NCBI GenBank assembly: GCA_001872625.1
Contig: MNXP01000002.1
Location: 1-47,655, forward strand
Length of the DNA: 47,655 nucleotides
Source of the DNA: Bacteroidetes bacterium CG2_30_33_31
GTDB lineage: Bacteria; Bacteroidota; Bacteroidia; Bacteroidales; UBA1556
Direction of reading: 5' to 3'
Shown: piece by piece, positions 34,303 through 42,889 of the stretch
How the letters are laid out: every line of letters begins with the position of its first letter
Position numbering within the stretch: position 1 is the stretch's first letter
Notes under the pieces: generated by a model
The model's input: the letters and a program-made list of their open reading frames with translations, nothing else
Database searches by the model: none
Told to the model about the DNA's origin: nothing
Translations under genes and position numbers: made by a program

Positions 34303-37300
34303 TTAACGACCCAAAATTATCATTTTTAAAGTATAAATCTGATATTTAGTTTTCAATACCACAAGATAATTTCCCGAAGAGATGTTTTCGGTGCTGATAA
34401 TCATCGAGTTATAACCTTTGAAATATGATTTTGAGCTTTGAATATTGCTTATCAAAAGCCCATCGATAGAATAAATATCAACGGCCACATCCGAATTTTC
34501 TTTAAGGTTAAAATTGAGATTTACAAATACTGTAGCGGGATTTGGGTATAAGTTAGCTTTTTCAAAAATGGATTTGGCTTCGCTAATATTTGTCCAAGCA
34601 TCGGTTGGTGGGAAAAGTATATAATCAATCCAAGCAGCATCGGAGCCCGATTGATCGAAATAATCTTTCACATATTCCCATTTTAAAGTATGCATTCCTT
34701 TAGAAATAGGGAACACTACTTTTTGCCAATTTGCATTTCCCGACCACTTGCCAGCAACGATATTATCTATGTAAAAATTTAGAAAATCATAGGTATATTC
34801 TGAAGAAACTTTGCGGTAAAAGGAAATAGAATCATCAACTAATACATTCATATTGAGCATTAAGCTGGATGTATCGCTATTTCCAATTGAGTCGGATTGT
34901 GATGAAAAGTTGCCTTCAAATTTTTCTGTGGAAGTAATCTTCCAACTTTTACTCTTTGAAATATCCCATTTGAATTTAGAGAAATCTCCTGTTTCAAAAT
35001 CTTCATCAACCAAACCAACAACTTGGTAAAATTCCTTCTGAAGATGATAACCTGAGCTTAATAAATCGAAATTGAGTTTGCATATATCACCAACCTTTGC
35101 ATTTGGGCTAATCTGACGAGAGAAGGCAGCTTTATAGGAAGAATCGGCCTTCAAAATACTATAATTTGCTGTAGAATTGCCACTGATAACGGCAGATTGA
35201 GGGTTCAACTGGCATATACCATTTTGGCTATAATTGTTGCCTATATTTTTTATTTCAATATAATAAATTATTGATTCCCCAGGCTCAGCAATTCCATTTC
35301 CTAAAGCATCAGTAACAGTAATATTTCCTACAGTAAGTTTTGGAGCAAAAAGTGGCATATAAAAAGTAGAAATCCAGTTTCCATTGGCGGTATCAGAAAT
35401 ATCAAGTTTAAATTTCACTTGCCTACCATCATCAACCACAGTTTTTATATTCAAAGAAAATGCGTTGAGAAGGCTCACGGTATCATTGCCTTGAAATAAA
35501 GCTATATTTTCGAGGCTATCAGTTATAAGAACCGAACTATCATTAGTTGAAAGTTTTAACAGCACGCCACCAGAAATAAAATTAGTGAGATTTCTAATTG
35601 TTACATTCAATTTTATCTGCTCAGCATTATTAGCCTTTTGGTTATTATTTCCTAGGCTATCATTTACCGTAAATTCGCTAAAATTGAGGTAAGGTCCGTT
35701 GGGTGAAGTAACAGTTATAAAAGAGGAAAATGGCTGTTTATTTTGAGCTGTAATTTTTAGAAGCACTTGAGATATTTGGCTGAAGGCTGTGAAGTGCAGG
35801 GTAGCATAACCAGTGGAATCGGCGTAAGAAGAGCTTACGAGTGAATCGTTCAAAGATAAAGCAACCAAAGAATAAGGAACAGTTTGCACATTGTACGAAT
35901 CCATTCCGATGGCCAAAATTGGATTAAAAATGGCAGAAATTACCGAGGGTACTTTTGAATAATGCATCAAGCTGGGGTCGCCAAAAACATGATAAACTTC
36001 CCAATAATATTGAACTCTTGTGCCTCCTTGTGTTACTGCAAGGTTCCCTTTTCGAGCTATTTGTCCCATATTTATCGACCAGGCAGGAAAAGCTTCGCCA
36101 TGGTCATGAAATATTCCATCAAAAATTCCTGGACCGCTATTTGCAAATGTAGGATTTGCCGAAACTGTTGAATAACCTACTGCCCAATAATAATCTTCGT
36201 CCCAATAAGTATTATCCGAAGCTCCTATATATCCCACAGTTCCTTTGTTGGCAGCGTTGGTAAGTACTTCACCAAAGCAGTCGTTAGCGTCAAATTTTCC
36301 AGTGAGACAAGCATTACCAACAAATATTGGATACTTGTGAATGTTGGTCATATTTGCAACATCGGCATTTTTAAACTCTGGTCCGGAAAAACCATTGAAA
36401 TTTCCATGAGCAGTGTAATTCAAGAATGTAACTCCATGATTAACATCGCTTTTTATCTGTGGTGCAGCATTGGAAGAAGCAGGATGAAGATATGCTTTGG
36501 CAACGATTCCATGGGATAAATTATAATAATTCGATGTCCCATAATTTATCTGGCCATTTCCATAAGTGGCTCCATAAGTAGCATCGGTGCCAGCAACTAA
36601 AAGTGAAGTATCTAAATATGATGTGCTTGGCATTAGATAATCTTCTACTTCAATAGTTTTCGAAATAATATTGTGAAGTTCAAGAGTATCTTCACAAGAA
36701 AATCTTCCATAGAGCATTTCTGGAAACGCATCGCCAGTGAATTCGCAAAAATACAAATCGGTGATATGAGTGATGGCAGCAACGCCAGTAAAAGGCTGAA
36801 TTTGTGTTACATCGCCAACAAAAAGCACATAAGCTGGCGCTGGGTCGAAAGCGGTGGCTCCATTATAAAGCCCCTGAAGATATGCTTTTATGGAACTTTT
36901 AGTGCTGCCTACAGCGCTGTCTTGTAAATATGCTTCAATAACTTTAAAGCCTTGGCGACTTTTCATCTTTACAAAAGGCTTTAGCGTTTGGCCAAATGCA
37001 GAATCGGCAACAATAACATACTTCTCGGCGTATTGCTGAAACGTAGGAGTAACTAAATAAAAAGTTTCGGCATTTAGAATTTCTGATGGAGAAAATTGAA
37101 ATGATGAAGAGTAAGTCTTCTGCTTTAATAGGCGCGTGGCTTCAATATCAGCATTTAAAAATCTGACTTGTAAGCTTATAGAGCTAATAATTTTTAGTTC
37201 ATTGCTTATTGGGTTGTATGAAAATGGACTTATACTTAGCCGGGCCAACTTTATTCCTCTCATTTCGCCAAGATATTGCACGCTGGCCACTGGTAGCGAA

Positions 37301-37743
37301 TAGAATTTATCTTTCTTATACTCATCTTTGTTAAAAATAAAATCTGGCTCAGCAGTTTCATTTTTCATTACAGAATTTTGATGAGGAAATAAATAACTTG
37401 TGATTTCAAATTTAGAAAGATTGATTATTTCCTCCTTTTTATTTACCACCGAAATTTCAATTTCAGCATTCGCTGGTATTTCTATAAGGCGATTGAAAAC
37501 TGGCAATTCGGGATTGCCAACTTCTAATGAAACTCCAAAATCATCAGAAAAAGCTTTGAAAAAAATTCCTTCAGCAGTCTTAATGCTTTGAAATTGTATA
37601 TTTTGTGTGTTTAAAGAAATGTCAAACCCTGTGAGTTTTGAATTTTCTATACTTGCTATATTTTTGCCTTTTAATATTGAAATAGGCTGAGCAAAACTTA
37701 CGAAGTATAGAGCAACGAAAATTAGAGTAAAAAATATTTTCAT
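34303..37743 (-). CDS. Gingipain-like (C25) cysteine peptidase with T9SS sorting domain, upstream paralogue
   Basis: 1146 residues with the same architecture as its downstream neighbour: signal peptide (about 1-18), an N-terminal prodomain-like region, the C25 domain (about 240-600) with D338, H446 in NYTAHGNFNGF and C479 in VGNACLTGKFD, Ig-like repeats, and a jelly-roll module (GDFSKFKWDISKSKSW to DAAWIDYILFPP). It ends in a T9SS C-terminal domain (ANLYPNPATVFVNLNF to LKMIILGR). The jelly-roll and tail are more similar between the two than the catalytic domains, which keep only the active-site strands. First gene of the pair; ATG at 37743; TACATTTG -7 element at 37788-37781. Confidence 0.9.
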   Translation of the reverse strand: MKIFFTLIFVALYFVSFAQPISILKGKNIASIENSKLTGFDISLNTQNIQFQSIKTAEGIFFKAFSDDFGVSLEVGNPELPVFNRLIEIPANAEIEISVVNKKEEIINLSKFEITSYLFPHQNSVMKNETAEPDFIFNKDEYKKDKFYSLPVASVQYLGEMRGIKLARLSISPFSYNPISNELKIISSISLQVRFLNADIEATRLLKQKTYSSSFQFSPSEILNAETFYLVTPTFQQYAEKYVIVADSAFGQTLKPFVKMKSRQGFKVIEAYLQDSAVGSTKSSIKAYLQGLYNGATAFDPAPAYVLFVGDVTQIQPFTGVAAITHITDLYFCEFTGDAFPEMLYGRFSCEDTLELHNIISKTIEVEDYLMPSTSYLDTSLLVAGTDATYGATYGNGQINYGTSNYYNLSHGIVAKAYLHPASSNAAPQIKSDVNHGVTFLNYTAHGNFNGFSGPEFKNADVANMTNIHKYPIFVGNACLTGKFDANDCFGEVLTNAANKGTVGYIGASDNTYWDEDYYWAVGYSTVSANPTFANSGPGIFDGIFHDHGEAFPAWSINMGQIARKGNLAVTQGGTRVQYYWEVYHVFGDPSLMHYSKVPSVISAIFNPILAIGMDSYNVQTVPYSLVALSLNDSLVSSSYADSTGYATLHFTAFSQISQVLLKITAQNKQPFSSFITVTSPNGPYLNFSEFTVNDSLGNNNQKANNAEQIKLNVTIRNLTNFISGGVLLKLSTNDSSVLITDSLENIALFQGNDTVSLLNAFSLNIKTVVDDGRQVKFKLDISDTANGNWISTFYMPLFAPKLTVGNITVTDALGNGIAEPGESIIYYIEIKNIGNNYSQNGICQLNPQSAVISGNSTANYSILKADSSYKAAFSRQISPNAKVGDICKLNFDLLSSGYHLQKEFYQVVGLVDEDFETGDFSKFKWDISKSKSWKITSTEKFEGNFSSQSDSIGNSDTSSLMLNMNVLVDDSISFYRKVSSEYTYDFLNFYIDNIVAGKWSGNANWQKVVFPISKGMHTLKWEYVKDYFDQSGSDAAWIDYILFPPTDAWTNISEAKSIFEKANLYPNPATVFVNLNFNLKENSDVAVDIYSIDGLLISNIQSSKSYFKGYNSMIISTENISSGNYLVVLKTKYQIYTLKMIILGR

Positions 37744-38788
37744 AATTGTGGAAATATGTTCGGTATTGATTTACAGATGACAAATGTACAACAAATAAGT
37801 TGCCCAAGTAAAGCAGCTTAACTAATATTTATCGTAATCGAAGATGAGAAAAAATTAATCAATATTTTTGTTACGATAAATCACTTCGGATTTTAAAAAA
37901 ACGCGACCCTTGCCAAAATAGTTTCCATCTTATTCTACACTTTAATTTGTATGATTACTAAGACTTTAGCAATAAACTCAAGCCATACTGAGTAAAGTTA
38001 AAATGTAGTTTAAACAGCATTTAAAGAATATTTATTTTGTTAAATAGCTGATTGTTGAAACCGTGCCAACAGCAAAACCACAGAGATTCAAATCCATCTT
38101 ACCATCAAAGGTTTTGATTAGATTTTTTTAAAAATAAATATTGCAGCAAGAATATTATTTTTACCTTTGAAAAATTAAATTATAAAAAATCACAACTCAA
38201 AAGAAATACGAGCCTTATGAATAACTCAAAAATATCGTTAAGTCATTGTTTTACAGTAGATAAAGATATTCGCCAAATTGCGCCTAAGGCAAATATACAC
38301 GCCACTATTGCGCGCACTGAGATGTTGATTCCAATTAAGACCGGAAAACATGGAAGGAAAGCTTATAGCTTTTTTAAATATGAATTAAATGCAATAGCTA
38401 ATATTATTAATAATACGACTTACCAACTTTTTGTAAATTCAATAAATTTTTGTCATCTGCTTAGTAAAAAAATAAATTACTTTTGTAAAGTAAATCTGAT
38501 AAAAACCTGAGATACACACTAGTTAGCACCAAGTGTAGAAAAAAAAGAGAGACAACGATAAATAGAAAAGTAAACCATTGTGAAAGGACAAGAAAAGGAA
38601 ATATTGACAAGACGAGTAAGCCGACACACAAGTCGACCCAATGTTTTTTATTTTTTGCCCATCGCACATTTTTTAAAACAATTGCCGACACGCATTGCAC
38701 ACATTGCCAAAGCCCCACGAGCCTGCGCTAAAACCAAAGCTCTGTCAAAGAGTGCAATTTTGCCGACACACAAAAAAATAACGATAAC
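37744..38788. other. Noncoding junction between the protease pair and the defence island
   Basis: No convincing gene in about 1 kb. The left part is A/T-rich with the C25 promoter and an inverted repeat. A 97-codon frame at 38217-38510 has no recognisable family. From about 38600 the composition changes to a C/G-richer stretch containing three copies of GCCGACACRCA (38620-38630, 38684-38694, 38762-38772). The word ATATTGACAAG at 38601-38611 recurs exactly in the operator at 38826-38836. Short GC-richer segments like this often mark edges of accessory modules. Confidence 0.5.
37781..37788 (-). promoter_or_regulatory. -7 element of the C25 protease pair
   Basis: Minus strand TACATTTG matches TAnnTTTG, 37 nt before the first C25 ATG. 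A TTG at 37807-37805 lies 16 nt further upstream, a little short for the -33 element. Further up, TTTATCGTAA (37828-37837) and TTACGATAAA (37871-37880) form a perfect 10-bp inverted repeat with a 33-nt spacer. Confidence 0.45.
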
Positions 38789-38821
38789 TTGTTTTACGTT
38801 CAGAAAAATGTATTATATTTG
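38789..38821 (+). promoter_or_regulatory. Promoter of the defence operon
   Basis: -33 TTG (38789-38791), a 22-nt spacer and -7 TATATTTG (38814-38821), matching TAnnTTTG. Transcription would start at about 38825, inside the operator palindrome, with a leader of about 30 nt to the regulator ATG. Confidence 0.6.
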
Positions 38822-38852
38822 TCAAATATTGACAAGTCTAAATTAACAAGTC
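38819..38852 (+). promoter_or_regulatory. Operator-like palindrome upstream of the XRE regulator
   Basis: TTGTCAA-ATA-TTGACAA (38819-38835) is a perfect 7-3-7 palindrome overlapping the -7 element. A second half-site-like copy, ACAAGTC, occurs at 38832-38838 and again at 38846-38852, 14 bp apart. This resembles the C-boxes bound by restriction-modification controller proteins and predicts autoregulation by the adjacent XRE protein. Confidence 0.6.
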
Positions 38853-38854
38853 GA

Positions 38855-39193
38855 ATGAAAACCAGTTTTGGAGAATATATCAGGAAATTAAGGACAGAGA
38901 ACGGAATGACTTTAACACAGTTAGCCGCTCAACTGGAATTGGACTCAGCTAATTTGAGCAAGATTGAGAACGGAAAGAGAGAGTTTGACGAAAAACGACT
39001 TGAAAAACTTGCAACAGTTTTCAGTCTAAAACTTGACGACATCAAAACAGAATTTTTCAGCGACCTTTTCGCAAAAAAGATTTACGAAAACAATTGCTCA
39101 ATGGAAACTCTGATGGTAGCAGAGGAAAAAGTAAACTACCTAAAAAGCAAGAATGTAAAACAAGGAGAAATAAAGTTTAACACGAATGAGTAA
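38855..39193 (+). CDS. XRE-family regulator, C-protein-like controller
   Basis: 112 residues from ATG 38855. A helix-turn-helix of the lambda-repressor/XRE type fills residues 1-65: FGEYIRKLRTENGMTLTQLA, then QLELDSANLSKIENGKREF with the recognition helix. The C-terminal 45 residues are helical and charged (METLMVAEEKVNYLKSK). Small XRE proteins in front of restriction-modification genes usually act as controller proteins that delay nuclease expression until methylation is established. Its last 8 nt overlap the methyltransferase start, so translation is coupled. An operator-like palindrome lies 20-36 nt upstream. Confidence 0.85.
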   Translation: MKTSFGEYIRKLRTENGMTLTQLAAQLELDSANLSKIENGKREFDEKRLEKLATVFSLKLDDIKTEFFSDLFAKKIYENNCSMETLMVAEEKVNYLKSKNVKQGEIKFNTNE

Positions 39194-40226
39194 AGTGAAA
39201 CCAACAGTCATAGATTTATTTTGTGGTTGCGGAGGACTTTCGCACGGCTTTATTGAGGCTGGTTATGATGTTGTGCTTGGCATTGACCATTGGCAAGACG
39301 CCATAAAAACATTTGAACACAATCACAAAGGTTCAAAAGGTTTGGTTGCTGACTTATTTAATGAAACACCAAAAGAAATAAGCAAGAAAACAGGAATCAA
39401 AAAAGCTGACATAATTATTGGTGGTCCACCTTGTCAAGGTTTTTCTATTGCTGGAAAAAGAATTGTAGATGATGAACGAAACAAGCTATACAAATCATTT
39501 GTGAGTTTTGTGGAGTTTTACAAACCACAAGTTTTTTTAATGGAAAATGTACCAAATATCGTATCAATGGGCAAAGGTGTTGTTAAAGACAACATCATTG
39601 AAGATTTTGAAAAATTGGGCTACAATGTAGTTTACAAAGTACTTTTAGCATCTGAATTTGGTGTTCCGCAAAACAGAAGAAGAGCTTTTTTCATTGGAAC
39701 AAAAGGAAAAGAGGTTTTCAAATTTCCTGAAATTAAAAACCCTAAATTTGTTACATCCTGTGAAGCAATTTCTGATTTACCTGAAAAATCAATTTCAGAC
39801 GGAGCAAAATATTCGTTAAAAGCCAAATCTGAATATCAAAAAAAGATTCGTGAAGGTTCAAAAGGTTTATTTAATCACGAAATTACCAATCACAACGACC
39901 AAACTATTGAAATCATTTCACAAGTTCCTGATGGTGGTAATTATAAAAACTTACCTGAACATCTTCAGAAAACTCGAAATGTAAATATTGCTTGGACTAG
40001 ACTGAACAGCAAAAAGCCAAGTTTTACAATAGACACAGGGCACAATCATCATTTTCACTACAAATTTAATCGTGTACCAACTGCAAGAGAAAGTGCAAGA
40101 ATTCAATCTTTTCCTGACACATTCGTTTTTTTAGGAGGAAAAACAAGTCAATTAAAACAAATTGGAAATGCTGTTCCTCCTATTTTGGCAAAAGTTTTAG
40201 CAGAATCAATAAAAAAATATTTATAA
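39186..40226 (+). CDS. DNA (cytosine-5) methyltransferase, first copy
   Basis: 346 residues. All class motifs are present: I DLFCGCGGLSHGF (10-22), IV GGPPCQGFS with the nucleophile C83, VI MENVPN (119-124), VIII QNRRRAFFIG, and X KQIGNAVPPILA. The target-recognition region between VIII and IX is short and contains NHEITNHNDQT and TIDTGHNHHFHY. It transfers methyl from S-adenosylmethionine to cytosine C5, protecting sites from the partner nuclease. Sequence specificity cannot be read off. It overlaps the regulator by 8 nt and abuts the next small gene with no gap. Confidence 0.95.
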   Translation: MSKVKPTVIDLFCGCGGLSHGFIEAGYDVVLGIDHWQDAIKTFEHNHKGSKGLVADLFNETPKEISKKTGIKKADIIIGGPPCQGFSIAGKRIVDDERNKLYKSFVSFVEFYKPQVFLMENVPNIVSMGKGVVKDNIIEDFEKLGYNVVYKVLLASEFGVPQNRRRAFFIGTKGKEVFKFPEIKNPKFVTSCEAISDLPEKSISDGAKYSLKAKSEYQKKIREGSKGLFNHEITNHNDQTIEIISQVPDGGNYKNLPEHLQKTRNVNIAWTRLNSKKPSFTIDTGHNHHFHYKFNRVPTARESARIQSFPDTFVFLGGKTSQLKQIGNAVPPILAKVLAESIKKYL

Positions 40227-40445
40227 ATGATTTACAAAGGTTTGAAAATAGAGGACGTAATTGAAGACAATGTGGGTGTATGGAGTCAAGTTTGTGAGAG
40301 TTGCGCAAAGAAAATTGACCATGCTAACTGTAATGAGCTCATTCCATTGGATAAGTATTTGTGTGGAGTTGAAAATTGTCAAAATATTGCAAAATATTAT
40401 TTAGAAATTGAATCAAAAAAATATATCAATGAAAGAAGTTTTTAA
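40227..40445 (+). CDS. Small Cys-rich protein of unknown function in the restriction cluster
   Basis: 72 residues whose ATG follows the methyltransferase stop directly. Cysteines lie as CESC (23-26), a single Cys (35), and CGVENC (46-51), suggesting a metal-binding zinc-ribbon-like knuckle. It is charged and has no signal peptide or transmembrane segment. No family recognised. It overlaps the following nuclease gene by 17 nt, so it is almost certainly translated as part of this operon. It might be a specificity or folding partner of the methyltransferase or nuclease; that is a guess from position only. Confidence 0.6.
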   Translation: MIYKGLKIEDVIEDNVGVWSQVCESCAKKIDHANCNELIPLDKYLCGVENCQNIAKYYLEIESKKYINERSF

Positions 40446-41829
40446 TCCTGACATACAGTACAGGTGTACGATTATTAGAGGTAAAGCACAAAAAGAATTA
40501 GATAATCTCTTGCCTGCTTATGCTAATATTGTTTCTGAAATTTGTCCTTGTACTAAAGATGTGTTTGACCAAGAATTTAACGACAGATTATCTGAAATAA
40601 TCTATGATGATACTTTTGATAATTTAGGAGAAAATAATCAAAAGACTATCAGAAATCATATCACTGAAATTGCTGGAAAATTATTTGGACTTTTTTACTT
40701 TGACAATCAATATTTTTATGAAAGTCCTTCCAACGAAAAATTGCTTGCGGATAATGACCAACCAGCTTTTTTCAAGAATTTATGTTTGAACTTTCAGTTT
40801 CCTAACGGAACTCAAAAAATACAAACTATTGAAGACAAAATTAATGATGGGATTAAATTCAAACCATTTCAATTTGTTTTAGCCTTACTTTCAATTGCTC
40901 AAAAAAATGGCGTTGTAATTACAAAAGATGAAATAGGATACTATGTTTTAAATGCAAAACAAGTTTTACAAGGAATAATAAGTGTTGAAGATGTTTTATC
41001 CACAGTATTAAAAGACAGGGCAAATAACAGCGTCAAAAAATTAGATTCAGGTTCTTTCCACACACAACACATTCGAGAGCAATTAAATTTATTGACTCTT
41101 GCCAACTTGATAAACATTGAGGGAAATAACGTAATCCTGAATAAATCAGAAAATCAAATTATTGAAGTATTCATTAATGAACTAAGTAAACCTCTTAAAT
41201 TCGATATCTTCAATTATAATTTAAACAAAGAAGATGAAAAGAAACAAATGTATTATGACTGGTCTCAATATTTTGGGAAAATAGCAGTTCCAAATCCTGA
41301 AATTCTGTCAACATCAATCGAAGCCCTTCAAAGAGAAGAAATAGAAAAACCAAAAATTGTAAAGAAAGGAGTTGACCAAACAATTTTAGGAGATGAAGGA
41401 GAAGATTACGTTTTTAACATAGAAAAAGAAAGGGTAAATGCTACGCACCCTCGATTAGTTAATAAAGTATTGCTTCTAGGAAAACAAAGAGGACTAGGTT
41501 ATGATATTTCATCTGTAGAAGCGAACGAAAATAGAGAAGAACCTGAATTTGCAAGATTTATAGAAGTAAAATCAACAAAACGGATAACCGAACCTGATAT
41601 AACCGATACTACTTGGACTGACACCATCAACCTGACAAGAAAAGAATGGATTGCAGCAAAACAATATCGTTCAGCATATAATATTTATAGAGTCTATTTT
41701 ACGCCTAACGCAACTATTGTTCGTAAAATTAATGACCCTTTCAGCAAAAACGAACAAGGAATAATTACGGTTTTACCAACTTTGTACAGAATGGATTTTG
41801 GTTCAAAAAGTATAGATAAACAATATTAA
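40429..41829 (+). CDS. DUF3883 / PD-(D/E)XK nuclease-like protein, probable restriction endonuclease
   Basis: 466 residues from ATG 40429. The C-terminal ~150 residues form a DUF3883-type nuclease fold: GDEGEDYVFNIEKERV (321-336), GKQRGLGYDISS with D359, FIEVKSTKR with E379-x-K381, and a LTRKEWIAAKQY helix. The D...ExK arrangement is the PD-(D/E)XK metal site. The N-terminal two-thirds are helical, with a winged-helix-like region around 145-235 (FKPFQFVLALLSIAQKNGV and later REQLNLLTLANLINI) that could recognise DNA. Placed between two cytosine methyltransferases, it is the only endonuclease candidate in the operon. Alternative: a type IV or helper nuclease. It overlaps the small gene by 17 nt and is 2 nt from the second methyltransferase. 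Confidence 0.75.
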   Translation: MKEVFNPDIQYRCTIIRGKAQKELDNLLPAYANIVSEICPCTKDVFDQEFNDRLSEIIYDDTFDNLGENNQKTIRNHITEIAGKLFGLFYFDNQYFYESPSNEKLLADNDQPAFFKNLCLNFQFPNGTQKIQTIEDKINDGIKFKPFQFVLALLSIAQKNGVVITKDEIGYYVLNAKQVLQGIISVEDVLSTVLKDRANNSVKKLDSGSFHTQHIREQLNLLTLANLINIEGNNVILNKSENQIIEVFINELSKPLKFDIFNYNLNKEDEKKQMYYDWSQYFGKIAVPNPEILSTSIEALQREEIEKPKIVKKGVDQTILGDEGEDYVFNIEKERVNATHPRLVNKVLLLGKQRGLGYDISSVEANENREEPEFARFIEVKSTKRITEPDITDTTWTDTINLTRKEWIAAKQYRSAYNIYRVYFTPNATIVRKINDPFSKNEQGIITVLPTLYRMDFGSKSIDKQY

Positions 41830-41831
41830 TT

Positions 41832-42872
41832 ATGGAAAATAGAATAAAAGTAGCATCATTTTTTTGTGGTTGTGGCGGTTCTGACTTAGGAATAGTTGGA
41901 GATTTTAAGTTCCTTAACGAACACTACGAGTCTTTGCCTTTTGAAATCAATTACGCCCTAGACTTTGACAAATATGCAGTTGAAACATACAATGCAAATT
42001 TTAAACACCCTGCAATCTGTGATGATATAAAGAATGTTGATATAAACGAAATTCCTGATTTCGATTTATTAGTCGGAGGCTTTCCTTGTCAATCTTTCAG
42101 TACAGTTAACCCAACCAAAGATACAAATGATGATAGAGCAAATCTCTATAAAGAGTTGGTTAAAATATTAAAAACCAAACAACCGAAATATTTTATAGCA
42201 GAAAATGTAAAGGGATTGGTTACCCTTCAAAAAGGTACCATATTAAAAAAAGTTATTACTGAATTTGAAAATGTGGGTTATGATGTGAAATACAAAGTTC
42301 TTTTAGCATCAAATTTTGGTATTCCTCAAAAGCGTGAACGAGTTTTCATAATTGGAACTAGAAAAGACTTAAAATTAAAATTTCACTTTCCAACAAACAC
42401 ACATTCCGAGGCAAATCTATTTTTAGAAAAAAAATGGATTCCTCTAAAAAATGTTATTACAAAATTGGAAATTGAAGAAGAAAAATATTATTTCTCAAAA
42501 CGAGCTGTGGAGGGAATGAAAAATGCAAGAAATAATATGAAAAGAGGCTTGTACCAAGATTTAGAAGGACAATGCTTAACAATTACATCGCATTTAGCCA
42601 AAACAAGTTTAAATTCTAGAGACCCTGTTTTATTGGTGAAACCTGAACAAGAACTTTATCGAAGATTTACACCAAGAGAAGCAGCAAGCATACAATCGTT
42701 TCCTGAAAACTTTATTTTCCCTGTTAGCGAAACACAAGCATACAAACAAATTGGAAATGCAGTTCCACCAGTTTTGATGTGGCACGTTGCAAATGCTTTG
42801 GTAAAATGTTGTTCGGTTGAGAAACCAAAGGAAGTAAAAGAGAAAAAAGAAGAACTTATAAATCAAGATTAA
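41832..42872 (+). CDS. DNA (cytosine-5) methyltransferase, second copy
   Basis: 346 residues, only distantly similar to the first copy despite the same length. Motifs: I SFFCGCGGSDLG (9-20), IV GGFPCQSFS with C86, VI AENVKG (123-128), VIII PQKRERVFIIG, X KQIGNAVPPVLM. It has a different target-recognition segment (around VEGMKNARNNMKRGLYQ), so it should methylate a different sequence or the other strand. Two cytosine-5 methyltransferases beside one nuclease are typical of systems with an asymmetric recognition site. ATG at 41832, 2 nt after the nuclease stop; the DUF4917 gene follows after 17 nt. Confidence 0.95.
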   Translation: MENRIKVASFFCGCGGSDLGIVGDFKFLNEHYESLPFEINYALDFDKYAVETYNANFKHPAICDDIKNVDINEIPDFDLLVGGFPCQSFSTVNPTKDTNDDRANLYKELVKILKTKQPKYFIAENVKGLVTLQKGTILKKVITEFENVGYDVKYKVLLASNFGIPQKRERVFIIGTRKDLKLKFHFPTNTHSEANLFLEKKWIPLKNVITKLEIEEEKYYFSKRAVEGMKNARNNMKRGLYQDLEGQCLTITSHLAKTSLNSRDPVLLVKPEQELYRRFTPREAASIQSFPENFIFPVSETQAYKQIGNAVPPVLMWHVANALVKCCSVEKPKEVKEKKEELINQD

Positions 42873-42889
42873 AAAGATTTCGATTAGAA

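Noticed and set aside
38217..38510. 97-codon plus-strand frame in the junction before the defence island
   Set aside because: No recognisable domain, A/T-rich low-complexity composition, and no supporting -7 element; kept only as a remark in the intergenic entry.
38461..38718. 85-codon minus-strand frame with hydrophobic stretches
   Set aside because: It lies across the GCCGACAC repeat segment and reads through noncoding-looking sequence; the hydrophobic run is what A/T-rich DNA often gives.
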